NCBI GenBank assembly: GCA_001701165.1
Contig: DAAP01000015.1
Span: 1-55,743, forward strand
Origin: Bacteroidales bacterium H4
GTDB taxonomy: Bacteria > Bacteroidota > Bacteroidia > Bacteroidales > Muribaculaceae
Direction of reading: 5' to 3'
Length of the DNA: 55,743 bases
Numbering within the stretch: position 1 is the stretch's first letter; the number at the start of each line of letters is the position of its first letter. This document shows, piece after piece, positions 16,958-26,400 of this stretch. Below the pieces are notes generated by a model that did no database searches, was not told the DNA's origin, and saw only the letters and a list, made by a program, of their open reading frames with translations. Position numbers and translations under genes: made by a program.

Positions 16958-16990
16958 CAAAGATAGTCATTTTTTGCCAACAGCCCCAAA
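16958..16990 (-). promoter_or_regulatory. Promoter for the topA operon
   Basis: On the minus strand TTTG (16990-16987), 21 nt, then TATCTTTG (16965-16958) match both parts of the Bacteroidetes sigma-factor consensus (TTTG, N19-21, TAnnTTTG). The topA ATG follows about 80 nt downstream. Confidence 0.7.
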
Positions 16991-17062
16991 AATCTATATA
17001 TAATGTGTAGGTTGTGGGTTCAAAGAGCGTTTTGGCCGTGCCCGCATCGAGGTGTGTAACGG

Positions 17063-19141
17063 CTATATTTCAGGAATTCCGATGCGGCGCAGGTAGGCGT
17101 ATACGCCATCGTAGTATCCCGGCAGGCGTGTCGAGTCGGGCGGTACGCCGTGGTCTCCTTCGGGAACTACAATGATCATGCCTTGACGTGCGCGTGTAAG
17201 CAGGACGCGGTAGGCGTTGATTTGGTATGCTTGATTCGATTCTTTATTTATTCTTTGCCACGCCGCACCTCCTCTGAGTTGGTGATGCTGCCATCGCATG
17301 GCATTTGTGTCGAGCCGCAGGTCGGCATCCCATACTACGCAGGACCAGTCGATTTCCAGCCCTTGGACTTCGAATTCGGTGAGGGTGTCTTCCAGAGCAT
17401 TGGAGGATCGGATGTCATCGTCATTGTCCAAAAACCAGTGGACGAAGTCCGGCTTGTATCGGACGTTGACACTTATGGCTTTCAATCTTTCGCCTTTGCT
17501 GCATGCCAGAATGCCGTAGCGTTCGCTGCCGCGTGCTTTTTGCTTGAGCCATTTCTTGGCTGTGTCGAGCGAACGTGTAACTGCTATCGGGTAATTGCAC
17601 AGCTCTGTCAGTGTGTCGTGCGCCTGCTGCGGGTGTAACTCGAGCAGTTGATGGACAAATAGACTGACTTTCTCGGCGCGGAAGGAGCGCATACTTACCG
17701 AAAGGTGTAGCGATGTTTCGACGTGTATTTGGTCTTTGTTCAGGGTCAGGGTTTCAAGTGCCCGCCCTTCGGCGTATTCTTTTTCGTGCAGGCGGTCGCT
17801 TAAGTATACATGCCAGTGTGAAAACTTGCGGTTGATGGCGTTTATCCATTCTGACAGGCCGGCTTCGCCCTTATTGATTTCCTGTCCGCCGCCTACCAGA
17901 CAAACCACCAGCCCCCAATCGGTCTGTCGGTCCATGCACGAAATCAGGTATTCGGGCTCGCTGTACGGGAAGCCGTGCAGCTTCTTTTTCTTGCCCATAA
18001 ATCGAGCCAGTTCGTCCTTGGTCCATGCACGCTGAGCTTCATCGAATATGGCAATGTGTTCTGTGGGAATGTATGCCTTGTCTGTATGGGTTCTGAAATA
18101 GCCTTCTTTGGGAACAATCTCGCCGTCGCGTATTTCGGTACCTTCGAGGTAGAGGTCTCGGTAGTGGTGTATCATTTGAATGAAGGTCTTGACGCGGCTT
18201 CGGGCTTCGGCTTTTGTGCATGGTTTTGTGTCGCTTCGTCCGGATTTGTAGTCCTCCTTGCTTCGGCGCACCAGGTCGCGTGCCAATGCTTCTTGAAGTA
18301 CTTCTACGAGAGGGAAGTTCCCTGAAAGGTAAACGGCTTTCTCGCCTTTCTCGAATTCGTTGATGGCGGTTTGCAGGCCAATCAGGGTCTTGCCGGCGCC
18401 GGGTACGCCGGTTACGAAGCATACGGCTTTGCGTGCATGGTTGCGACATTCGTCGATGATATGCGTCAGTCCCTGCATGGTTGACTCTATGTCTCCGTCG
18501 TGGCGAGTGATGTCCTCCACTGTATGCTCGCGATATAGCGATACGGCTGCCTCGATAATTGTCGGGGTGGGTTCGTATCCGCTGACTGCCCAGTTGTAGT
18601 CATTGTCTCCGGCATATGGCTTTTCGAGGGAAGATAGAACAAGCGACAACGCCACGGCCAGTTGTCGGCTGTTGGCTTGCATGGGGTTGTATACTTTGTC
18701 TTCGTATTGCTGTAATTCGATATGACAGTTATGATCCGCTTCGGCGGGTGCCACCAAAATAGGAATAATTGAGCGATCGCGACTGCCTTCCTGAAAGTTT
18801 TTCAGGTCGATTGCGTAGTCCCATGCCTGCATGAGTCCTTCGTGTGCAAATTTTTGGGTCAAGGTTTTGAATTCGAGGACAAAGACGATTCCATCAATGA
18901 GTGCGATGACATCGGCACGGCGTCCCATACGCGGGATATTGTATTCAAAGAACACGCTGCCGCGGTCGCGGTAGGGCGCCAATACGTCTTTGAGTACCTC
19001 GATTTCGCATACCCATGAGTCGGTTGTCTCATCGTTGAGGTCGTGGGCGGAAGCTTGGACCATTTTGCCGATGATCTCGTCGGTGCATCGGTCAAGGAAA
19101 TCGTGGATGGTGTCGCTGTAATAAAACCTTATGGCGGGCAT
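17063..19141 (-). CDS. PD-(D/E)xK-like nuclease / DUF2075 SF1 helicase fusion
   Basis: This 692-residue protein joins a putative nuclease domain to a DUF2075 (Schlafen-type) P-loop helicase. In the N-terminal about 160 residues, RADVIALIDGIVFVLEFKT places Asp77, Glu90 and Lys92 in a D-x(n)-ExK arrangement, followed by QAWDYAIDL, typical of restriction-like folds. Walker A is GVPGAGKT (245-252) and Walker B IAIFDEAQ (363-370). Late SF1 motifs are seen in LTEFEVQGLEIDWS and RVLLTRARQGMIIVV. It lies 57 nt after recQ, on the same strand. Related proteins occur in repair and in phage-defence contexts; the role here is unknown. Confidence 0.85.
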   Translation of the reverse strand: MPAIRFYYSDTIHDFLDRCTDEIIGKMVQASAHDLNDETTDSWVCEIEVLKDVLAPYRDRGSVFFEYNIPRMGRRADVIALIDGIVFVLEFKTLTQKFAHEGLMQAWDYAIDLKNFQEGSRDRSIIPILVAPAEADHNCHIELQQYEDKVYNPMQANSRQLAVALSLVLSSLEKPYAGDNDYNWAVSGYEPTPTIIEAAVSLYREHTVEDITRHDGDIESTMQGLTHIIDECRNHARKAVCFVTGVPGAGKTLIGLQTAINEFEKGEKAVYLSGNFPLVEVLQEALARDLVRRSKEDYKSGRSDTKPCTKAEARSRVKTFIQMIHHYRDLYLEGTEIRDGEIVPKEGYFRTHTDKAYIPTEHIAIFDEAQRAWTKDELARFMGKKKKLHGFPYSEPEYLISCMDRQTDWGLVVCLVGGGQEINKGEAGLSEWINAINRKFSHWHVYLSDRLHEKEYAEGRALETLTLNKDQIHVETSLHLSVSMRSFRAEKVSLFVHQLLELHPQQAHDTLTELCNYPIAVTRSLDTAKKWLKQKARGSERYGILACSKGERLKAISVNVRYKPDFVHWFLDNDDDIRSSNALEDTLTEFEVQGLEIDWSCVVWDADLRLDTNAMRWQHHQLRGGAAWQRINKESNQAYQINAYRVLLTRARQGMIIVVPEGDHGVPPDSTRLPGYYDGVYAYLRRIGIPEI

Positions 19142-19198
19142 GGCTGAAGTCGTTGGAGTAATTGTTCTTTGAATGTTTGAGGTGCTGATTATGGTGCG

Positions 19199-21178
19199 TC
19201 AGCGGCGGAGGTGTCGGCGTGCGGTGCGGCTGTCGGCAGGCAGGAGCGAGCCGTCGGCGGTAAGCGCTCGGACGACTTCGGCTATGGCGTGGCGCATTTG
19301 GGGGCTTTGGCCGTCGTATAATTCGGCATCGGTGGCGCCTTCGGGGCGCGAGCATCCGCGCAGTACGCGGTCACGAGCGCGGTCTCGGAGTGATGTGGCG
19401 GATGATGCGATGGCACGAGCGCGGCATACATCGCAGGTGCCGCAGTCGGACTCGGGCGTCTCGCCAAAGTATTCGAGCATCTGCCGCACGCGACAGCGGC
19501 TGTCGTCAAAGACAAAGGCGCGCATGGCGGCGATGCGTGCGGCCATGACGTCGCGGCGCGCTTCGTAGACGTCGCGGCCTATGATCACGTGCTTGGGCAG
19601 GTCGCGCGAGGTGGGGTAGTAAATGTAGGGTATAAGGCTGCGCGGCACGTAGTTGAGAATATCTCGGCGCGACAGCTCGAGCAATGCACGGTAGGTGGCT
19701 TCGGCGTCCAGTCCGGTGTCGTGCGCTAGTACTCCTTCGTCGAAATACACGTAGTCGGCGAAACTGCCGGTGTAATTGCGCAGGAATGCGGTGAGCGTTC
19801 GCTCGGCGTTGTCGCTCATATCCATGCCGTATAGCGAGTCGCGCGTTATGGTCATCATGGCGCGTGCCTTGGCAAAGTCCGGGTCGTGGTACTCGATGGC
19901 TCCGGCCAGCGTCAGTATCGACAGCGCCGAGCGCGTGACGCCGGGCTGCAGCGAGTAGGTGGCGCAAAACTTGTCGAAGTCAAAGGGATATACGCGGTCA
20001 TAACCTCCGCCGACGGGAATGTCGAGGAAGTTGCCGGCCAATTCGTAGACGCGTAAGATGTATTCGCGCGGTGGGAAGGCCTCGCTCAGGCGTCGTGTCA
20101 GCGTGCCTTTGTCAGTGTCTTTGGCTATGATAACTGCAAATGATGGCAACCCGTCGCGTCCGGCTCGCCCGGCCTCCTGATAGTATTCTTCGAGTGACGA
20201 TGGCAGGTCGTAGTGTATGACGGTGCGTACATCGGCTTTGTCTATGCCCATTCCGAAGGCGTTGGTGGCCACGATGACGCGTATTTTGGATGACTTCCAA
20301 AGTTCTTGCCGCCGTGCCTTTTCGTCAGCGTCCATGCCTGCATGGTAGGCGGCGGCGCTGATGCCTCGTTCGCACAGCATTTGGGCTATTTGGCCGGTGC
20401 GTCGTCGGCTGCGTACATATACGATGGCCGTGCCGGAGGTGTGATCGAGCACGTCAAAAAGTTTGGCATCTTTGCCCTCGACATGTCGCACTACAAAGCT
20501 GATGTTTGGACGTGCAAAGCTCAGGGTGTATTCGGCCGCGTCCGAGCCGAAGTTGAGCCGTGCCATGATGTCTCTCCGCACCTGTGGCGTGGCCGAGGCT
20601 GTAAGTGCCAATGTCGGCACGTCCGGGACGAGGGCGCGCAGTTCGGCAATTTTGAGATATGACGGGCGGAAGTCATAGCCCCATTGGGATATGCAATGTG
20701 CTTCGTCCACCACTATCAGGCGTATATCAAAAGCTTGCAGGTGCTGACGGAAGGTCTCTGTGCCGAGGCGCTCGGGCGACACATACAGCAGGCGCAGTAT
20801 GCCCAGACGGGCGCGGTCGTATACGAGGCGTGCTTCGCGCGGAGTCTGTCCCGAATACAGTGCCCCGGCGCGTATGTCGCGATCTTTGAGGGCGTCCACT
20901 TGGTCCTTCATCAGCGAAATCAGGGGCGTCACCACCACGGTAAGACCTTCCAAAATCATTGCCGGCACCTGGAATGTCAGAGATTTTCCGCCACCGGTGG
21001 GCATCAGCCCCAGGGTGTCGTGCCCCTGCATCACCGAGGTGATGATGTCGAGCTGGCACGGACGGAAGCTGTCGTAGCCCCAGTATCGGTGCAGGATTTC
21101 GTGTGCCCGGGCTGAAATCTCGGCGGCTGTCTGCATGGTGCCGGTGTTTTGTTTGACGTGCGTCTGCTTCACAGACAT
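19199..21178 (-). CDS. recQ: ATP-dependent DNA helicase RecQ
   Basis: This is a 3'-5' SF2 helicase of the RecQ family for recombinational repair. Walker A is PTGGGKS (60-66), DEAH at 158-161, followed by the RecQ aromatic loop CISQWGYDFRPSY; motif V/VI is TNAFGMGIDKADVR and YYQEAGRAGRDG. A zinc-binding site is formed by Cys residues in DSRCRVRQML, SDCGTCDVC. After it about 75 residues remain, Arg/Ala-rich, without a recognisable HRDC domain. The start could be 21178 or Met15. It follows recJ by 45 nt, and such recJ-recQ pairing suggests joint action at stalled forks. Confidence 0.93.
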   Translation of the reverse strand: MSVKQTHVKQNTGTMQTAAEISARAHEILHRYWGYDSFRPCQLDIITSVMQGHDTLGLMPTGGGKSLTFQVPAMILEGLTVVVTPLISLMKDQVDALKDRDIRAGALYSGQTPREARLVYDRARLGILRLLYVSPERLGTETFRQHLQAFDIRLIVVDEAHCISQWGYDFRPSYLKIAELRALVPDVPTLALTASATPQVRRDIMARLNFGSDAAEYTLSFARPNISFVVRHVEGKDAKLFDVLDHTSGTAIVYVRSRRRTGQIAQMLCERGISAAAYHAGMDADEKARRQELWKSSKIRVIVATNAFGMGIDKADVRTVIHYDLPSSLEEYYQEAGRAGRDGLPSFAVIIAKDTDKGTLTRRLSEAFPPREYILRVYELAGNFLDIPVGGGYDRVYPFDFDKFCATYSLQPGVTRSALSILTLAGAIEYHDPDFAKARAMMTITRDSLYGMDMSDNAERTLTAFLRNYTGSFADYVYFDEGVLAHDTGLDAEATYRALLELSRRDILNYVPRSLIPYIYYPTSRDLPKHVIIGRDVYEARRDVMAARIAAMRAFVFDDSRCRVRQMLEYFGETPESDCGTCDVCRARAIASSATSLRDRARDRVLRGCSRPEGATDAELYDGQSPQMRHAIAEVVRALTADGSLLPADSRTARRHLRR

Positions 21179-21223
21179 AGTGGCGGCTCGTGACGTAGCT
21201 TAGGGCCGCCCCGATGGGTGATA

Positions 21224-22960
21224 TTATTCCTGCGGCAGGCGTATTTGCTTGACTTGCAGTTGTATGGAAGATGTGGCGTTGCGGTGCTTGTTTTCTTCGA
21301 TGGTGTAGCAGATGTCGAAGGGCTTGCCTTGATGGATGTGATCGAAGTATCGCGCCATGTTGAATGCGATGCCGTTGAAGACCTTGCCCGAGGTGTCGTC
21401 CACGATCTCGAGTTTGATGTGCTCGTTGTTGCGGCCTACTATGCGGCTGGTGCCGAAGTCTTTGACGTTGCGTGTGCAGAATACGGGTTTTTGGTTGCCC
21501 GGACCGAAAGGTGCGAACATGCGTAGCATCGAGACAAATTCGGGGGTGATGCGCGTAAATGGCAGTATTGCATCGATATCCAGTTGTGGCGTCAACTGCG
21601 ATGGTAGGATGTTGGCGGCTACGTATTCTTCGAAGCGGTGTGTGAATTCGGGGATATTTTCTTCGCGCATAGAAAGTCCGACGGCGTAGGTGTGGCCGCC
21701 GAAGTTTTCGAGCAGGTCTCGCGATGCTTCCACGGCCTTGTATACGTCAAAGCCTTGTACACTGCGGCTGCTGCCGGTGGCAATGCCGTCCGTGGTGCCG
21801 CGCGTCAGTACCACCGAGGGTTTGTAATACAGCTCGGTGAGGCGCGAGGCTACGATGCCGATTATACCTTTGTGCCACTCCGGGTTGTAAATGACTATGG
21901 ACTTGTGGTCGGCTACATCATCGCCGCGTGCGCTGAGTATGGCGTTGGCTTCGTCGGTGATGCGTTTGTCCAGCTCTTTGCGGTCTTTGTTGTATTGGTC
22001 GATGGCTGCGGCGCGCTCGTTGGCGTCTTTGGTATCGCGCGATACAAGCAGGTCCACGGCTTCGCGGCCGGACTGCATACGCCCCGAGGCATTGATGCGC
22101 GGGCCGATTTTGAAGATTACATCGCTGATAGTGATTTCTTTGCCGGGGAGGCCGCAGATGCGGATGATGCCGCGCAAGCCTACGTTGGGGTTGCTGTTGA
22201 GACGTTTAAGGCCATGATATGCCATGACGCGGTTTTCGTCTACCATGGGCACGATGTCGGCGGCTATGGACACGGCCACCAGGTCAAGCATCCCTTCGAG
22301 TTCGCCCGTGCCGATGCCGTTGCTTATCGAGAATGCCTGCATCAGCTTGTATCCCACGCCGCAGCCCGACAGGTGGCTGCAAGGGTATGTCGAGCCTTCG
22401 AGCTTTGGGTTGAGTATGGCTACAGCGTCCGGCAACATCTCATCGGGGACATGGTGGTCGCAGATGATGAAATCGATGCCGAGGGTCTTGGCGTAAGCGA
22501 TTTCGGCGTTGGCCTTGATGCCGCAGTCAAGGATGATGATGAGCTTGACGCCGGCGGCGGCAGCTTCGTCTATGGCGTGTGTGCTGATGCCGTAGCCTTC
22601 GTCGTAACGTGTCGGAATGTCGTAGTCGATTTCCGAGTAAAAATTTTGCAGGTATCGGTATACCAACGCCACGGCGGTGGTGCCGTCGACATCGTAATCG
22701 CCGTATACCAAGATACGTTCTTTTGCCCCCATGGCCCGGTTGAGGCGGTCCACAGCTTTGTCCATGTCAGGCATTAGGAAAGGGTCATGCAGGTCTCTAA
22801 GCGAGGGGTGGAAGAATTTCTCGGCCTCGTCTATAGACTGTATGCCCCGCTGCACCAAGAGCTCGCTTATGGGCGAGACCTTGGCGTACCGGCGTGCCAG
22901 CTCGGACTCCAATTTTTGTTTTTCTGCGGACAGGGGTAGATAGTTCCATCTACTTGTCAT
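21224..22960 (-). CDS. recJ: Single-stranded-DNA-specific exonuclease RecJ
   Basis: RecJ degrades single-stranded DNA 5'-3' in RecF-pathway repair and mismatch repair. The 578-residue protein has the DHH phosphoesterase motifs: GDYDVDG (87-93), DCGIKANAEI, CDHHVPDEM (DHH at 168-170), and GPRINASGRM. The DHHA1 part follows with WHKGIIGIVASRL, TGSSRS and FGGHTYAVGLSM. A C-terminal OB-like nucleic-acid-binding region ends the protein (LQVKQIRLPQE). The start at 22960 overlaps by 4 nt the stop of a doubtful A/C-rich open frame in its long leader. Confidence 0.96.
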   Translation of the reverse strand: MTSRWNYLPLSAEKQKLESELARRYAKVSPISELLVQRGIQSIDEAEKFFHPSLRDLHDPFLMPDMDKAVDRLNRAMGAKERILVYGDYDVDGTTAVALVYRYLQNFYSEIDYDIPTRYDEGYGISTHAIDEAAAAGVKLIIILDCGIKANAEIAYAKTLGIDFIICDHHVPDEMLPDAVAILNPKLEGSTYPCSHLSGCGVGYKLMQAFSISNGIGTGELEGMLDLVAVSIAADIVPMVDENRVMAYHGLKRLNSNPNVGLRGIIRICGLPGKEITISDVIFKIGPRINASGRMQSGREAVDLLVSRDTKDANERAAAIDQYNKDRKELDKRITDEANAILSARGDDVADHKSIVIYNPEWHKGIIGIVASRLTELYYKPSVVLTRGTTDGIATGSSRSVQGFDVYKAVEASRDLLENFGGHTYAVGLSMREENIPEFTHRFEEYVAANILPSQLTPQLDIDAILPFTRITPEFVSMLRMFAPFGPGNQKPVFCTRNVKDFGTSRIVGRNNEHIKLEIVDDTSGKVFNGIAFNMARYFDHIHQGKPFDICYTIEENKHRNATSSIQLQVKQIRLPQE

Positions 22961-23459
22961 TTATGTTGTTTTTTATTTTTTATCGTGTCTGCGGACACGC
23001 CGTGGCGTGTCTTTGTCGCGCTGTCGGCCGGTGTGCCCGGGTGTGCCCTCTGAAGGGTGCGCGCGTGTATATGGTGGCGTGTCGGCGTGGTGTGTGCCTT
23101 GCGCCCGGGCCGCCGTGTCGGCGGTATGTATATGTGTCTTTGCCGCGGCATGTCTGTGGACACATCAATAGGTCCCGAGTCGTGGCAAGTCGAGTATTGT
23201 GCCGGAGTGTGGTCATAGTGTTGATTGTCAGCGTTTTTGTTCGCTGCTCCGGCGGCCGCACAGAGGAGATTGTGCCTCATCAGGTACTATTGCGGCTATT
23301 TTAACGCAAAGATAGCCAAAATTTCGGTTTTTGCCGGTATGGAGCTTGTTTTTTTGGAGAAAAAATTTTCGTGATACCTGAAAGTAGTCCGTCCGGGACG
23401 CATTTCGGCGCCTCGGACGGATATTGAGTGGAAAATATGTATCTCGAAACTGTGGTGTC
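22961..23459 (-). other. Long recJ leader and intergenic region
   Basis: This 499-bp gap holds a -7-like TATCTTTG (minus, 23307-23314), a leader of about 340 nt to recJ, and the terminator of the next gene (23388-23421). The leader's sense strand is poor in U and enriched in C and A, so two reading frames stay open by composition. One is 107 codons (22957-23280) with a stop overlapping the recJ start (ATGA), but its His/Thr/Arg-rich product looks non-coding. I see no RNA gene. Confidence 0.5.
23388..23421 (-). terminator. Hairpin terminator after the large surface protein
   Basis: An 8-bp GC-rich inverted repeat (23388-23395 with 23414-23421, 18-nt loop) lies about 40 nt beyond the stop of the surface-protein gene, with an AT-rich stretch (23352-23370) further along in that gene's direction. 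Confidence 0.5.
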
Positions 23460-26400
23460 TTACTTGATGCAGACCTTGGTGGCGGTGTCGCCTATTACGC
23501 GGATGTATATGCCGGCGGTGGGGTTGGCTACGGGCATACCTTGCAGGTTGAAGTAGCGAGCTTGTCCGTTGACATCGGCTGATATGTCGTCCACGCCGGT
23601 GGTGCTCATTCCGGAGATGCGGAGGACTCCGTCGGTATGGCTGCCGGGGGTGTACTCGACGGTGAGCATTGCATAATCGATGCGTGCCACGTGTCCGATG
23701 TTGGTGTTGGGGTGGGTGCTGAAAACGTAGTGGCTTTCCTGCGCCGGGTCATATATCAGTGTGTATGAGTCGCGTCCGCTATTCTTGCCCACGTAGGCAT
23801 AGACGTCTTTGCCGTTGCCGTCCTTGACGCCGGTTGAGGGTTCGCCTTTGATGGCGGAGATTGCGGCATTGATGCTGTGGCCTACGTATCCGGTGGAGGT
23901 CTCCGGGTCGATGCATTCATCAGCTTTGGCGCCGAAGTATGTACCGCGGTGGTTGGCCTTGCCGTCGCGGATATAGAATGTGCCTTGGAGATTGTATACG
24001 GGTAGCGTGTAGCGGCCGTCACCCTCGTAGGTGAAGGGCATGGCGACTTCGGCGCCGCCGATTTCATTGGTTTTCATGACCAGGTACAGGTCTTCGTAGG
24101 GCTTGCCGGCGGTGTACTCGCCTTCGCTGAAGAAGTCGATGGCACGGCGCTGTTCATCTGCTATATTGTTGTATCCGCCGAAGCGATTTGCGGCGTTGTT
24201 ATATACAAATTCGCGGTCGGTGCCGTTGAAGGTTACGTATGCGTTGCCTCCTGTTAGATCTATCGTTGCCGGGATTGCCGAGCTCTTGTCGGTGGTGAAA
24301 GCAAGACCGTTTTCGTAGTCTTTTTTACTCTTGTTGTACTTGGGCATGATGTATCCCTTATCATTATTGTATAATTTGAGATACCATCCGTCGGTGGCGT
24401 TGCCTTCGAGGATGACGTGCTGGGCGTTGCTTATGTCGCCGGTGATTACACCGTTGGTATTGTTGCATGTAACATCGGCGGACGAGAGACCGCCGTTGGA
24501 AGATACTTCGGGGGTCATCAAGCTGAGTGTTGTCGAGGCGTTGCCGTTGGGGGCGTATGCCACGATTACGTTGAGGCCGTCGGAGAGTTGTGAGGCATCT
24601 TGGACGCGTATCCAGCCCGTAGCGGTGGAGATTTCGCTGGAGAAGACGTATGTGGCGGCGTTGATGACGGCGCCGGCGTCATTGACGGCGTAGGCGTTGA
24701 TGGTCACTACGTTGCCGTCTGCGGGCTTGGCTACGTCTATGCCTTGTACGTCATCGTATGCGATGTGGTTGTCACCTTGTGCGGTGTATCCGCCTATGGT
24801 GTAGTACAGTGTCGGAGTGGGGTAGGCAGCGGCATCGGCGGCCAACTTAACGTTGAACGTTGCGTTTTCGGGGTAAGTGCCTTCCGTTTGGCTAAAGCTG
24901 ATGGATGTGGGCGCTACGTGGTCTTTGTCGTTGAAGACGATGGATACCGGTTCGGCTGCTACCTGTCCGCCGGAGTTAACGGCTATGGCGTTGATTGTGA
25001 CTGTTTGCGGAACAGTGCGTGCCAAGGTGAAGCCCTTTGCAGGGTCGTAGGTCTCGGTTTTGTTCGCTCCCGGAACCGGGGTGCTGCCGTCGCGTGTATA
25101 GTATATGGTGGGGGCGGGGAAGGCTGCGTCATCGGCGACAATCTTGACCGATACCGTCTGGCCGATGACGGCCTCGGTCTTATTGGGATTGATGGTCAGC
25201 GAGGCGGGAGCCACGACCTTGGTTAGGGCGAAGGTCATGGACGAAATTGTGGGATTGTTGAGTTCTGTTCCGGGGGTCAAGTCTATGGTTGTCGCTCCTT
25301 TGGGGAAATCGCGGTAGGACTTGGCTGCGAGATCCTCGCCGTTGATGGCTATCGCCGGGGTGTCGTATGTTTTTGTCGTGGCGTAGGATACGCGGACAAT
25401 GACATAGCCTTCCGGTGCTTGGACGCTGATGGGAACGCCGCTGATCTTGGTGATGGTGAGGTTGGTGGCTTTGCCGCTGGAGGGATTGACGTTATTGGAG
25501 GGGTATCCGGCGTTTTGGAGTTTGCCCACGGAAGATTCAAAGGTATAGGTTGTGCCGTCTACAGGCTTTGAAATCCAGTCAGCTTTGGTGTTGGATGTGT
25601 AGGTTATGGGTTCCTGCTCGCGGAAGGTGACTGTGGCGTAGGTGTAGGGCGAGGTTATTGTCAGTATAAAAGATGTCTCGCAGGCATTATACTTCCCGGT
25701 TTTGGCGGATGATGCTGTTATGGTGGTAGTGCCTACGGCCAGGGGAGTGATAATGCCGTTCTCAACCTTGGCAATTTTGTTGTCGGCCGAGCTCCAGTAT
25801 ATAGTGCCGTCGCCGGTGGATGTGGCTTTGAACTCGGCGGCTCCGTCTTCGAGTACCAAAGATGCGCCGTCAGCGCCGATGGTATTGTCTTTGGCGTCTT
25901 TGACGGTGATAGATGCATCGTTACGCGTAAATGCGACGGTGGCACTGCCGGAGGCTTGGCCTTCTGAATTTTGTGCCAGGCCGTTGATTGTGACGACTTT
26001 GCTTTCCTCGTTATTGGCGAGTGCATCGCAGGTCACATCGAATGCTTTGGCATACTTGGCGCTTTCGGTAGTGGGGACGGTACCATCGATAGTGTAGTAG
26101 ATGTCCGGCGCGGGAGTGCCGTTGGCGGCGATGGTCACGCTGACGTTCTCGCCGACCTTGGCTTCAGCCTTGGCCGGGGTGACGGTGACGGCGCTCGGTG
26201 CTTCCGGCACGACAGGCGCATCAGGCACCAGCACGAAAGTCATAGCGGAAACGTCGGTGTTTTTTTCACTGATTTTCTTGGACGCTATTTTTAATGATTT
26301 TACAGAGGATTCATACGTATAAAATACATTTGAGGCGACTTGATTTCCATCTATAATTATAGCACTTTTAGTGTTGGAGTATGTGGCAGAAGCCTGGGAT

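Noticed and set aside
17000..17030. GGTTGTGGGTTCAAAG as a possible tRNA T-arm
   Set aside because: No acceptor stem, anticodon arm or matching 5' half around it.
21638..22777. 379-codon plus-strand frame opposite recJ
   Set aside because: Antisense shadow of a gene with all RecJ motifs.
22980..23280. Two overlapping minus-strand frames (93 and 107 codons) upstream of recJ
   Set aside because: Both are His/Thr/Arg-rich and open simultaneously because the strand is poor in T; not listed as genes, although the leader is reported as a finding.
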